Positions 37,111-45,100 of a stretch of 64,000 bases of DNA are shown here, piece after piece (within the stretch, counting starts at the first letter, position 1; the number at the start of each line of letters is the position of its first letter). Location: assembly GCA_002439875.1 (NCBI GenBank), contig DJQB01000018.1, positions 37,606 through 101,605 on the forward strand. Reading direction: 5' to 3'. The notes beneath the pieces were generated by a model. That model was not told where the DNA came from. It made no database searches and worked only from the letters and a program-made list of their open reading frames with translations. The DNA comes from Bacteroidales bacterium UBA6397 (GTDB lineage: Bacteria; Bacteroidota; Bacteroidia; Bacteroidales; UBA932). A program made the translations under genes and the position numbers.

Positions 37111-38505
37111 TTGAATATGAGCGAGAATATTAACAGAAGAGAATTCCTCAAAAGGGCCGGTGCGGGAACAGCGGCCGTGGGAGCCGTGACTCTTGCCGGT
37201 GCATGCGCCCCTAAGAAGACAGCAGAGGCAATCCTTGACGGCGACTCTGAGGATGTCCCTGAGAACGGCAAGATGGAAATGCGCGAGAATCCGGGCAACG
37301 GGGATATGGTCTCCCTGCTTGGCTACGGCTGCATGCGCTTCACGATGAAGAAAGACGAGAGCGGAAAGGACATCGTGGATCAAGAGAACGCCAACAAATT
37401 GATTGACTACGCTTTGGCTCACGGTGTCAACTACTATGACACATCTCCGGTATATCTCCAGGGGCTTTCCGAGGAGGCTGTCGGCAACGCCCTCAGCAGA
37501 CACCCGAGGAATTCCTACTACATCGCCACGAAACTGTCCAATTTCAGCGACCATTCCAGAGCCGCGTCCATGAAACTGTACAATGATTCGTTCAGATACC
37601 TCCAGACAGACTATCTGGACTACTACCTTCTTCACTCCCTCGGCCGCGGAGGCCTTGAGGCTTTTGACGACAGATTCGTGAACAACGGGATGATGGATCT
37701 GCTTCAGGCAGACCGTGAGAAAGGCAAGATCCGCCAGCTCGGTCTCTCTTTCCACGGAAACCAGCAGCAGTTCGATGAGTTGCTGAAGCTCCACGACAAG
37801 TACCACTGGGATTTCGTCCAGATCCAGATGAACTATTTTGACTGGAAACACGCCGATGGCCAGCGCAACGTCAACGCAGAGTACCTGTACGATGAACTCG
37901 ACAGGAGAGGGATACCGATAGTGGTAATGGAACCTCTTCAGGGAGGCCGCCTGGCCAACCCGGCCGAAAGCGTCGTGAACAGGCTCAAGGAGCGTGATCC
38001 GAAGGCCTCGCTTGCATCTTGGGCGTTCAGGTTCGTGGGTTCGTACCCAAGAATCCTGACAATTCTCAGCGGCATGGTCTATCAGGAGCATCTTGAGGAC
38101 AACCTCCGGACATTCAGTAACTTCAAGTACCTGACCGAGGAGGAAAAAGAGTTCCTCGGCACGGAGATCGCCGGCATCATGGCCAGTTTCCCGACCATCA
38201 ACTGCAACGACTGCAAGTACTGCATGCCATGCCCTTACGGAGTGGACATTCCGGGAATATTCAAGCACTACAACGAATGCGTCAACGAGGGCGAGATCGC
38301 CCAGAGCACCGAGCAGGAGAACTACCGGAAACTGCGCCGGGCGTACCTAGTAAGTTACGACCGGTCCATCACGTCCGTACGCCAGGCAAGCCACTGCATC
38401 GGCTGCAAGCAGTGCATCGAACACTGCCCGCAAAGCATCTCCATTCCACGAGAACTTCGGCGGATAGATGCCTATGTCGAGAAGCTCAAACGCAACACGC
38501 TGTAG
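37111..38505 (+). CDS. Tat-exported aldo/keto reductase with 4Fe-4S ferredoxin tail
   Basis: 464 aa. A twin-arginine signal (NRREFLKRAGAG) leads to a lipobox-like LAGAC. The aldo/keto reductase barrel shows GYGCMRF, YYDTSPVY and LHSL. The C-terminus carries two ferredoxin motifs (CNDCKYCMPCPYG, CIGCKQCIEHCPQ). The substrate is unknown. It follows the polyferredoxin gene on the same strand with 167 bases between, so it may take electrons from it. The start context is TTGAATATG. Confidence 0.88.
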   Translation: MNMSENINRREFLKRAGAGTAAVGAVTLAGACAPKKTAEAILDGDSEDVPENGKMEMRENPGNGDMVSLLGYGCMRFTMKKDESGKDIVDQENANKLIDYALAHGVNYYDTSPVYLQGLSEEAVGNALSRHPRNSYYIATKLSNFSDHSRAASMKLYNDSFRYLQTDYLDYYLLHSLGRGGLEAFDDRFVNNGMMDLLQADREKGKIRQLGLSFHGNQQQFDELLKLHDKYHWDFVQIQMNYFDWKHADGQRNVNAEYLYDELDRRGIPIVVMEPLQGGRLANPAESVVNRLKERDPKASLASWAFRFVGSYPRILTILSGMVYQEHLEDNLRTFSNFKYLTEEEKEFLGTEIAGIMASFPTINCNDCKYCMPCPYGVDIPGIFKHYNECVNEGEIAQSTEQENYRKLRRAYLVSYDRSITSVRQASHCIGCKQCIEHCPQSISIPRELRRIDAYVEKLKRNTL

Positions 38506-38528
38506 ACTGGGCGGGGTGCAGCTTAAAA

Positions 38529-38555
38529 AATATTCAGCTTATGATGCTGAATATT
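38529..38555. repeat. Perfect palindrome after aldo/keto reductase gene
   Basis: AATATTCAGC, 7-base loop, GCTGAATATT: a 10-bp perfect stem. No T run follows, so it is not a standard terminator. It pairs two GAATAT hexamers head to head. Confidence 0.7.
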
Positions 38556-38568
38556 CAAAGGTTTTGAT

Positions 38569-38576
38569 TATCTTTG
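38569..38576 (+). promoter_or_regulatory. -7 box of tRNA-Ser
   Basis: TATCTTTG, a TAnnTTTG match, 26 bases before the tRNA 5' end. No good -33 element at standard spacing. Confidence 0.5.
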
Positions 38577-38602
38577 CAGACCTTTCGGCAGCGAAGGTCA
38601 TT

Positions 38603-38690
38603 GGAGAGATGCTCGAGTGGCTGAAGAGGCACGCCTGGAAAGCGTGTGGCCTCCCAAAGGGGCTCGCGAGTTCGAATCTCGCTCTCTCCG
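38603..38690 (+). tRNA. tRNA-Ser (anticodon GGA)
   Basis: 88 bases with acceptor arms GGAGAGA/TCTCTCC, a five-pair anticodon stem CACGC/GCGTG, anticodon GGA at 38637-38639, a long variable arm typical of serine tRNA, and a T loop TTCGAAT. CCA is not encoded. Confidence 0.97.
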
Positions 38691-38693
38691 CTG

Positions 38694-38728
38694 AAACGGC
38701 TTTGCAGACAAAGTGCAGAGCCGTTTTT
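38694..38728 (+). terminator. Terminator after tRNA-Ser
   Basis: AACGGCTTTGCA pairs with TGCAGAGCCGTT and is followed by a T run. Confidence 0.85.
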
Positions 38729-39031
38729 CAGTATTAATTATCTACGAAGCCAACCACCATATAAGGTCACGTCTCAACTTGTGTCCTGACATGAGACCGC
38801 GAGGCCTCAGGATTCAGGCTGACATCCCAATGACGGTGTAATGGACACCCGTGACATTATACCCATATCAAAGCACGGAGAAATTGGCATTAGACGATAT
38901 GAAAGAAAAATATTTCGAATCAGAATCAACTTTGGCACGGAAATGGAATAAAGGGTAATCGACATAAATATTTTTACTCATAAACCAAAAACTGACTCAA
39001 TAGTTATTTCATAAGTATTGAATAAGATAAG

Positions 39032-39064
39032 CCGAAGCCGGGTGAGAACCTCGCTTCGGTTTTT
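39032..39064 (+). terminator. Terminator-like hairpin on plus strand
   Basis: CCGAAGC pairs with GCTTCGG, followed by five T. It implies an unrecognised plus-strand transcript in the preceding 300 bases, or is a remnant. Confidence 0.6.
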
Positions 39065-39085
39065 ATCAGTGTACTGACCCACTTC

Positions 39086-39164
39086 CGTGCGCAGAGCATA
39101 GCAATCCACGCACCGGACAAATTAAAAGGATAATTCGTGCGCAGAAGCCAATGATTGACGCACG
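39086..39164. repeat. Two tandem imperfect palindromes
   Basis: Units at 39086-39113 and 39136-39163 each begin CGTGCGCAGA and end with ACGCAC. Each can fold (GTGCG/CGCAC stem). They lie just downstream of the muramidase gene; no T run follows on its strand. Confidence 0.6.
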
Positions 39165-39183
39165 GATAAGGCTCTGACGGATA

Positions 39184-40530
39184 TTATTCCGGATACAGCA
39201 GGTAAGGCGCACGGCGGGTCTTGAAAGCTTCTACATCGGAGGCCCAGCGGGTGGAGATCTCATCAGGGGAAGCACCACCCTCTATCATCGGCCTGAACCA
39301 GTCCACACCGGCGAGGAGCTCGAAGAAGTTGTTCTTGCCGAAGAACTTATCGCCCATATTCAGAATGCGGTAGGCATCGATGAGATATTCAAGATTTATC
39401 TTTTCCTGCCAGATGTCGGCGAGCGGCTTGCGGCGAAGGTCAACGCCATGGCATTCTTCATCCACGAACTGCGGGCTCTTCGCCCCCGGGATGCTCCTCG
39501 GGATGAAGGAGAATGAGTATCCCGTCATCGCCGGATGCCCGTAAGTCTCGAACGGGAACTGGGTGCCACGACCGAGGCTTACCACTGTCCCCTCAAAATA
39601 GCAGGTTGATGAATATAGGTACACTGCCCTCATGTCCTTGATGTTCGGCGACGGAGGCAGGATTAGACTGTAGCGGGTCTGATGCGTGTAATTCAGGCAC
39701 GGAATCACAGTCAGGTCGCAGGGACCGTTCTCTAGCCAATTTTCTCCATTGATCATCTTCGCCAGCTCACCAAGCGTCATGCCATGGACAGTAGTGATTG
39801 GAAGCCAGCCGACACCAGACTTGAATTTCATGTCGAGTACAGGTCCATCGACATAGAAGCCGTTAGGGTTCGGACGATCAAGGATGACCACCTGCTTCCC
39901 GTCACGGGCACAGGCTTCCATCAGATGATGCATCGTCACATAATACGTGTAATACCTCAACCCGACATCCTGGATGTCAACAATCAGGACATCGAACTTG
40001 TCTGTCTTTTCCTTGTCTGGAATCTTCGAACCGCCACCATATAGGGAAACTATCTCAACTCCTGTCTTCTCATCCACGCTGCTGTTGACGTGCTCTCCGG
40101 CATCCGCATTGCCTCTGAAACCGTGCTCCGGAGAGAAGATCGCCTTGACATCAACTCCCCTCTCAATCAATGCGTCAACTATGTGCTGGCCGAACTCGAT
40201 CTTGCCGCCCGGCACAGAAGGCTCATCGAACGGAATCAGCGAGATTTCCACAAACTTCTTTGTAAATTCTCTGCACGGATTGTTCTGAACAGGGAAGCAC
40301 CCGCCATACTCAGCAAGCGCGTCAGCCAGTTTGGAGCCGGTCACCTTGTCCCCGACTATCCCCGTCTGATTGCTGAACACCGCCACCCTCTTCCCTTCCA
40401 ACAGCGGCAGATACTCCTCGAGCCTCTCATCTCCCAGAACCACTCTTTCCGAATATGCTCGCGCAAAAGATCCGTTAGTTATGAATATCGCGATCACTGA
40501 AATGATCAAAAATTTAAGATTGCATCTCAT
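39184..40530 (-). CDS. NamZ-like exo-beta-N-acetylmuramidase (DUF1343)
   Basis: About 448 aa from ATG 40530; the longer frame has no signal sequence at its start. Signal peptide MRCNLKFLIISVIAIFITNG. Family motifs: VAVFSNQTG, FSPEHGFRGNADAG, DIQDVGLRYYTYYVTM, LDRPNPNG. Relatives remove terminal MurNAc from peptidoglycan fragments, which would make this a periplasmic or secreted recycling enzyme. Insert NNPCREFTKKF near residue 85 is not typical of the family as I know it. Confidence 0.88.
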   Translation of the reverse strand: MRCNLKFLIISVIAIFITNGSFARAYSERVVLGDERLEEYLPLLEGKRVAVFSNQTGIVGDKVTGSKLADALAEYGGCFPVQNNPCREFTKKFVEISLIPFDEPSVPGGKIEFGQHIVDALIERGVDVKAIFSPEHGFRGNADAGEHVNSSVDEKTGVEIVSLYGGGSKIPDKEKTDKFDVLIVDIQDVGLRYYTYYVTMHHLMEACARDGKQVVILDRPNPNGFYVDGPVLDMKFKSGVGWLPITTVHGMTLGELAKMINGENWLENGPCDLTVIPCLNYTHQTRYSLILPPSPNIKDMRAVYLYSSTCYFEGTVVSLGRGTQFPFETYGHPAMTGYSFSFIPRSIPGAKSPQFVDEECHGVDLRRKPLADIWQEKINLEYLIDAYRILNMGDKFFGKNNFFELLAGVDWFRPMIEGGASPDEISTRWASDVEAFKTRRAPYLLYPE

Positions 40531-40551
40531 AATTATTGGGCATTTTCTAGT

Positions 40552-40584
40552 CCAAGATACAAAATTTCGGAAATAACACACAAA
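40552..40584 (-). promoter_or_regulatory. Promoter of the muramidase gene
   Basis: Minus strand: TTTG at 40581-40584, 21-nt spacer, TATCTTGG at 40552-40559 (one mismatch to TAnnTTTG). About 20 bases to the chosen ATG. Confidence 0.5.
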
Positions 40585-40589
40585 AAAGG

Positions 40590-40619
40590 TTTGATTATCT
40601 GAAATAATCATTATCTTTG
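40590..40619 (+). promoter_or_regulatory. Plus-strand promoter of a short RNA
   Basis: TTTG at 40590-40593, 18-nt spacer, TATCTTTG at 40612-40619. It is divergent from the muramidase promoter. Confidence 0.5.
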
Positions 40620-40625
40620 CCATGT

Positions 40626-40687
40626 CATTGAATTGTGACTTGGTAAAATAAAAACGGGCTTCTGTCCCTAAGCAGAAGTCCGTTTTT
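40626..40687 (+). ncRNA. Candidate short RNA of about 62 nt
   Basis: It is bounded by the promoter at 40590-40619 and by an intrinsic terminator (ACGGGCTTCTG with CAGAAGTCCGT, then five T) at 40654-40687. No gene follows on this strand, so it is either a small RNA or an orphan leader. No family recognised. Confidence 0.35.
40654..40687. terminator. Bidirectional terminator
   Basis: An 11-pair stem with one wobble. T runs follow on the plus strand (TTTTT) and on the minus strand (TTTTTATTTT), so it could stop both the short plus-strand RNA and the minus-strand small-ORF transcript. Confidence 0.75.
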
Positions 40688-40694
40688 GAAAATC

Positions 40695-40953
40695 ACCGAG
40701 GGGGAGATAATTGAGAGGGAGCCGATTGTTCTACACCAAGTTATTATAATTCAATGAAAAAGAGAACAATTCCAATCTTCTTTCACATCTCCATTAAAGT
40801 TGAGATAATCAGACTTGTTCGAGTGAAAGCGTACAAACGCATCCGCTTTGGAAAAGTTGAAAGAGTACGAAGCCATTATCGGAAGTATTAGGGTACTTAT
40901 CGGTATTTGGTAAGACTCTGAGCCGCAAGGCTATCTGCTTTATCCCCCTCGGT
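40695..40953. other. Stretch closed by an 11-bp perfect inverted repeat (possible structured RNA)
   Basis: ACCGAGGGGGA at 40695-40705 pairs with TCCCCCTCGGT at 40943-40953. Inside, more helices are possible: ATTGTTCT/AGAACAAT, CTTTCAC/GTGAAAG, ATCTC/GAGAT, and AGCC-GCAA-GGCT with a GNRA-type loop (plus-strand reading). No tmRNA, RNase P or SRP signature is visible. The minus strand carries a 41-codon ORF within it. Confidence 0.5.
40751..40876 (-). CDS. Candidate small protein of 41 aa
   Basis: The minus strand reads an ATG-initiated ORF starting MASYSFNFSKADAFVRF and ending NCSLFH. Composition is protein-like, with mixed aromatic, acidic and basic residues. A weak promoter box (AATATTTG, 40969-40976) lies upstream and a strong bidirectional terminator downstream, so a transcript of about 310 nt would contain it. 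I recognise no family. It could be fortuitous within a structured RNA; conservation would decide. Confidence 0.35.
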   Translation of the reverse strand: MASYSFNFSKADAFVRFHSNKSDYLNFNGDVKEDWNCSLFH

Positions 40954-40968
40954 TTTTCTTAATTTCGA

Positions 40969-40976
40969 CAAATATT
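40969..40976 (-). promoter_or_regulatory. Weak -7 box for the small-ORF transcript
   Basis: Minus strand AATATTTG, one mismatch to TAnnTTTG. Start of transcription expected near 40962, just before the closing helix. No clear -33 element. Confidence 0.3.
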
Positions 40977-41010
40977 GGTAAAAAAATCGGAAACTTTACC
41001 GGATTGAGTA

Positions 41011-42015
41011 TTACTGCAAGGAGCCGCCGACGAGGTCGAGGATCTCCGATGTGATCTTTTGCTGGCGGCCTTTGTTGTACTCAAGGGTGAGTTCCTGAAG
41101 GAGGTCGTTGCCGTTGTCGGTGGCGAGCTGCATCGCTACGGTGCGGGCGGCGTGCTCGGCGGCGGCACTGTCAAGAAGCGTCGTGAAGATGCGCAGACGG
41201 ACAACCTTCGGGAGAAGAACCTGGACGATGGCCTCTGGAGAGGGTTCTATGATCATGTCAGGCGCTTCGGCAGTATAAGGCGCTTCGACAGGCTCTGAGA
41301 CCGAATGAGTCGTTGACGTTACCCCCGCAGCCGATTGGTGAGCTTGTCGAACCATCGAGTCAGTCGCTTCGGCATGCTCAGCGACCTTACCGGCTTGAAG
41401 ATCAGCGGTGGCATCGGCAAGTGACAACGGCAGATAGGTCAGCCGGGCGGTAGGTTGAGAGGAGGTGGACTTATAGTGATTGTAAACGAGTTCCACCTTA
41501 TCGAACCTACCTGACACAAAATTGTCCAGCAGTTCCCGCGCCAAGGCCGAAGCCGCCTCATAGGACGGAGAATCCGACATCCTCGTGAAATCCGAAGGAC
41601 TTGGAAAGCCCAGCCTCCTCATGGCCTCCGCCATCTTACGACCAACGGAATAGACTGTGATGTCGGCATCCCGGAGACCTGCGGCACGATATTCATTGAT
41701 CACTGACGCGGCTTCCCGGATGGCGTTGGAATTGAACGCCCCGCAGAGAGAGGAGTTGGAGGCGAATGCAACGATAGCGACCCTACGAACCTCACGCTGA
41801 GCCATTAATGAATATGCGTCCTGTGCGGACATATTCACAGAACCCATCAGGTCGATGAGCATTCCATGCAGACACTTCTCGTACGGAAGCATGTTCCCGA
41901 TCGCCTGCTGCGCCTTGTGCAACTTCGCGGACGCGACCATCTTCATCGCCGAAGTGATCTTGAGCGTGCCGCTGACCGAAGCGATCCTATCCTTTATTTC
42001 CTTTAGAGACGCCAT
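41011..42015 (-). CDS. atpG: ATP synthase gamma subunit, with REP-encoded insert
   Basis: 334 aa, against the usual 285-300. The N-terminal (KEIKDRIASVSGTLKITSAMKMVASAKL) and C-terminal (EYNKGRQQKITSEILDLVGG) helices of the rotor shaft are intact. Residues about 210-250 are encoded by REP-like repeats (41281-41386) and read VRQAHQSAAG and SVSEPVEAP; they lie in the globular part away from the shaft. Last gene of the operon. It couples rotation to catalysis in F1. Confidence 0.95.
   Translation of the reverse strand: MASLKEIKDRIASVSGTLKITSAMKMVASAKLHKAQQAIGNMLPYEKCLHGMLIDLMGSVNMSAQDAYSLMAQREVRRVAIVAFASNSSLCGAFNSNAIREAASVINEYRAAGLRDADITVYSVGRKMAEAMRRLGFPSPSDFTRMSDSPSYEAASALARELLDNFVSGRFDKVELVYNHYKSTSSQPTARLTYLPLSLADATADLQAGKVAEHAEATDSMVRQAHQSAAGVTSTTHSVSEPVEAPYTAEAPDMIIEPSPEAIVQVLLPKVVRLRIFTTLLDSAAAEHAARTVAMQLATDNGNDLLQELTLEYNKGRQQKITSEILDLVGGSLQ
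41281..41386. repeat. REP-like cluster in atpG
   Basis: CGCTTCGACAGGCTCTGAGACC, then GGTGAGCTTGTCGAACC, then CGCTTCGGCATGCTCAGCGACC: three related units in about 106 bases, all in frame with atpG. Confidence 0.8.
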
Positions 42016-42030
42016 CTGATTCCATGAATA

Positions 42031-43629
42031 TTATGCCTTACGGGACTGTGCCAGAATCGATTTCACCACTGCGGCGGCCTCATTCTCAATGATGCTTGTG
42101 ACAGTCTCGTCAATCTTGCCCTGAGACAATGGTTCAAGGACATCCTTCTGATGCGCGGACCTCATCCTGGTCAAGAAGTCGGACTGGAACTCCGGCACCT
42201 GATCAATGGCAATCTCGCTCATCAGAGCGTGGATGCCACAATAAAGAATCGCCACCTGCTCCCCTACCGGCATCGGCGAATATTGCTGCTGAACCAGCAA
42301 CTTGTTGTTCTTGCGGCCTTTGTCCAAAGCCATGGCAGTCACCTTGTCCATGTCCGAAGAGAACTTCGAGAAGGATTCCAACTCACTGAACTGGGCCTGG
42401 TCGATCTTCAGGGTACCGGCCACCTTCTTCATCGACTTCACCTGCGCGGCGCCTCCGACACGGGACACCGAAATTCCGACATTGATAGCCGGGCGCTGTC
42501 CTTCGTTGAACAAACCGGACTCCAGATAGATCTGACCATCAGTGATGGAAATCACGTTTGTAGGAATGTAAGCCGACACATCACCAGCCTGGGTCTCGAT
42601 GATAGGCAGGGCAGTGAGCGAGCCTCCCGCCTTGACCTTGCCCTTCAATGAATCTGGAAGGTCGTTCATCTTCTCCGCGACATCCTGTTGGTCAATAATC
42701 TTGGCAGCCCTTTCAAGAAGTCTTGAGTGAAGATAGAACACATCCCCAGGGTAAGCTTCACGTCCGGAAGGACGGCGAAGAATCAGAGAAACCTCACGGT
42801 ATGCGACGGCCTGCTTGGAAAGGTCATCATAGACAACGAGGGCGGAACGGCCTGTGTCACGGAAATATTCCCCGACAGCGGCTCCGGCGAACGGCGCGAA
42901 ATATTGCAGGGCAGCGGGATCGGCGGCGGTGGCGGCGATGACGACCGTGTAGTCCATCGCCCCCTTGGCACGAAGGGTCTCCACGATGTTCGCCACTGTA
43001 GAACCTTTCTGACCAATAGCCACATAGATGCAATAGACAGGCTTTCCGGCCTCGTAGTTGGAGCGCTGATTGATGATTGTGTCGATGGCGATGGCGGTCT
43101 TTCCGGTCTGACGGTCACCGATGATGAGTTCCCTCTGGCCTCGTCCGATAGGAATCATCGCGTCAATCGCCTTTAAACCAGTCTGGAGAGGCTCCGTGAC
43201 AGGCTGCCGGAAGATCACTCCGGGAGCCTTACGCTCAAGCGGCATCTCAGTCAAACCGCCCTCAATCTTTCCTAGTCCGTCAAGAGGCACGCCAAGCGGA
43301 TCGACAACCCTTCCGAGCATCTTTTCACCGACCTTTATGGAGGCGATCCTTCCTGTCCTCCGGACTGTCATTCCTTCCTTGACCTCGTCTGTAGGACCGA
43401 GAAGCACGGCTCCTACATTGTCCTGCTCAAGGTTCATCACGACACCCATGACACCGCTTCCAAATTCGAGCAACTCTCCGGCCTCAGCATTGGTCAAACC
43501 GTACATTCTGGCCACGCCATCACTAACCTGCAAGACTTTGCCGATTTCCTCGAACTGGAGGGAAGTGTCAATGTCTTTCAGTTGCTCAAGAAGCACTTGA
43601 GAGACTTCACTTGGTTTTATGTTGTCCAT
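42031..43629 (-). CDS. atpA: ATP synthase alpha subunit
   Basis: 532 aa, normal length. P-loop [11 protein letters not shown] and the family signature [14 protein letters not shown] are visible. It is the non-catalytic nucleotide-binding F1 subunit. Only one base separates its stop region from atpH and 15 from atpG. Confidence 0.98.
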   Translation of the reverse strand: MDNIKPSEVSQVLLEQLKDIDTSLQFEEIGKVLQVSDGVARMYGLTNAEAGELLEFGSGVMGVVMNLEQDNVGAVLLGPTDEVKEGMTVRRTGRIASIKVGEKMLGRVVDPLGVPLDGLGKIEGGLTEMPLERKAPGVIFRQPVTEPLQTGLKAIDAMIPIGRGQRELIIGDRQTGKTAIAIDTIINQRSNYEAGKPVYCIYVAIGQKGSTVANIVETLRAKGAMDYTVVIAATAADPAALQYFAPFAGAAVGEYFRDTGRSALVVYDDLSKQAVAYREVSLILRRPSGREAYPGDVFYLHSRLLERAAKIIDQQDVAEKMNDLPDSLKGKVKAGGSLTALPIIETQAGDVSAYIPTNVISITDGQIYLESGLFNEGQRPAINVGISVSRVGGAAQVKSMKKVAGTLKIDQAQFSELESFSKFSSDMDKVTAMALDKGRKNNKLLVQQQYSPMPVGEQVAILYCGIHALMSEIAIDQVPEFQSDFLTRMRSAHQKDVLEPLSQGKIDETVTSIIENEAAAVVKSILAQSRKA

Positions 43630-43630
43630 A

Positions 43631-44257
43631 CTAAACTATTCTTCTATTCATTTCTTTGAGTTGATGCCTGATAACATCTATCTGACGCAACACACTGGCA
43701 TCCAAGACGGTGTCCTCAACTTCGAACACAAAGCCACCAATAAGGGAGGGATCGACTTTGGTCCTGAGAATCAATCCATCACCAGTCTCTGTTTCAATCA
43801 AGGCACGCAGACGTGACTCAAGGGTAGGCTGCCCGGCAGGCCTACCGGCCGGGCGCTGAGCCAACCTCGGTGCTGACCCTTCGATTGGCTCCGGGTTCAG
43901 CAGCACAGGGTCAGCAACAACAAGTGTGGCCCGCTTGATGTGACGTGAGCGATAATATTCATTCATAAAAGCCGTGAACACGCGACGCGAGTAACCAATG
44001 CGTCCATTGCGGATCAGCAGTTCCATGAACTTTCGGAGATCGGGTGCCATCTTCCCATCCAAGGACGCATCAAACAATCCGAGTTTTCGGGCAGAAGGAA
44101 TTGACGGATTATCAATGTCACGCTGAAATTCAGGAACTTCCGAAAGGGTCCTGCTAATGGTTTCCACCTGCGACGCGACGACGCTTCCGGAGCCGGTCTC
44201 TTCGACCAGTTTCAGAAGAGCGGTGGCGTAGCGTGAAGCGATAATTCCAGAGTTCAT
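43631..44257 (-). CDS. atpH: ATP synthase delta subunit, with repeat-derived insert
   Basis: 208 aa, about 25 longer than usual. The N-terminal helical domain ([17 protein letters not shown]) and the C-terminal strand part ([16 protein letters not shown]) match OSCP/delta. The extra residues ([20 protein letters not shown]) come from a GC-rich palindromic element at 43831-43906. The subunit links F1 to the stator stalk. Confidence 0.92.
   Translation of the reverse strand: MNSGIIASRYATALLKLVEETGSGSVVASQVETISRTLSEVPEFQRDIDNPSIPSARKLGLFDASLDGKMAPDLRKFMELLIRNGRIGYSRRVFTAFMNEYYRSRHIKRATLVVADPVLLNPEPIEGSAPRLAQRPAGRPAGQPTLESRLRALIETETGDGLILRTKVDPSLIGGFVFEVEDTVLDASVLRQIDVIRHQLKEMNRRIV
43831..43906. 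repeat. GC-rich palindrome plus degenerate REP in atpH
   Basis: GCCCGGCAGGCCTACCGGCC folds on itself and is followed by GGCGCTGAGCCAACC and TTCGATTGGCTCCGG, which resemble the REP core. In frame with atpH. Confidence 0.6.
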
Positions 44258-44304
44258 CTCAATTCATTTTTCAATTCTGCTTTGGCAAGCCCGGCAATCA
44301 GATT

Positions 44305-44814
44305 TCAACTTTTCAAATCCTCATTAGAGGAAATCTCATCCATAAGCCTGTCAACGAGGCTGCTCTGTTCACCAGAATCCGCCAAGCTTTTCTTCAGCAC
44401 CCTCTCTGCCACGCTGACGGCTACCATCGCGACATCCTTACGGACATCCCTCAAGGCGCTTTCCTTCTCAGCGGCAATCTGCGTGCGGGCCTGTTCCAAA
44501 ATCTTCGAAGCCTCCTGCTGAGCCTGGACCTTGGCCCGTTCAATGATGGTGTCCCCCGATGCTGTGGCCTCCTTCAGGATTCGGCTCTGTTCCTGTCTGG
44601 TCTCATCAATCATCCGGGACTGTTCCTCGGCAAGATTGCGAAGTTTTTCCTCCGCCTCCTTAGCAGCCTTGATGGAATCATTGATCCTCTGCGCCCTCTT
44701 CTCGACCGAACCTGTGATCACAGGAAATCCCCACTTGGCCAGCACGAAGAAGACGATGCCGAAGATCAGCGTCATCCAGAAAAGCAACCCAAAATCAGGA
44801 GTGATGAGTGACAT
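44305..44814 (-). CDS. atpF: ATP synthase b subunit
   Basis: 169 aa. One N-terminal membrane helix (FGLLFWMTLIFGIVFFVLAKWGFP) and a long charged coiled coil form the peripheral stalk. Three bases after atpE. Confidence 0.95.
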   Translation of the reverse strand: MSLITPDFGLLFWMTLIFGIVFFVLAKWGFPVITGSVEKRAQRINDSIKAAKEAEEKLRNLAEEQSRMIDETRQEQSRILKEATASGDTIIERAKVQAQQEASKILEQARTQIAAEKESALRDVRKDVAMVAVSVAERVLKKSLADSGEQSSLVDRLMDEISSNEDLKS

Positions 44815-44817
44815 TTG

Positions 44818-45060
44818 CTATTTCGCGATAAGACAAACAACGATTGCGAACAGACAAGCGCCTTCTATGAGGGCGCTGACAATAATGGCCGTCATTCTGT
44901 AGTGGTCAGCCTTCTCCGGCTGGCGGGCGCCGGCCTCAAGGGAAGCCGCACCAATCTTTCCGATACCGAAAGCAGCCGCGAAAGCAGCCAGACCTGCACC
45001 AAGAGCCGCACCTAATCTGCCAAGAGAAAGAGCTTGAAGCAACAATGTAGAAAGTAACAT
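44818..45060 (-). CDS. atpE: ATP synthase c subunit
   Basis: 80 aa, two-helix hairpin. The ion-binding carboxylate is the Glu in SALIEGACLFAIVV. The full sodium signature (Gln in helix 1 with Glu-Ser/Thr in helix 2) is not evident, which favours protons, but a structure-based check is needed. Confidence 0.95.
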   Translation of the reverse strand: MLLSTLLLQALSLGRLGAALGAGLAAFAAAFGIGKIGAASLEAGARQPEKADHYRMTAIIVSALIEGACLFAIVVCLIAK

Positions 45061-45100
45061 AATTCTATGATTTTAAATTAATTATTCTGAATATTCAAAA

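Larger units (their letters stand above)
38740..39183. other. Gene-poor stretch between tRNA-Ser and the muramidase gene
   Basis: No convincing gene. It holds a plus-strand terminator-like hairpin and two tandem imperfect palindromes, listed separately. An 18-codon ORF near 38899 (starting MKEKYFESES) has no support. Confidence 0.6.

Noticed and set aside
36979..38268. 429-codon ORF antisense to the aldo/keto reductase gene
   Set aside because: It mirrors a gene with clear Tat, AKR and ferredoxin motifs; the antisense translation has no recognisable domain.
40695..40953. 6S RNA, tmRNA or RNase P RNA
   Set aside because: The closing helix is suggestive, but none of the conserved sequence blocks of tmRNA or RNase P is present, and 6S cannot be shown by eye.
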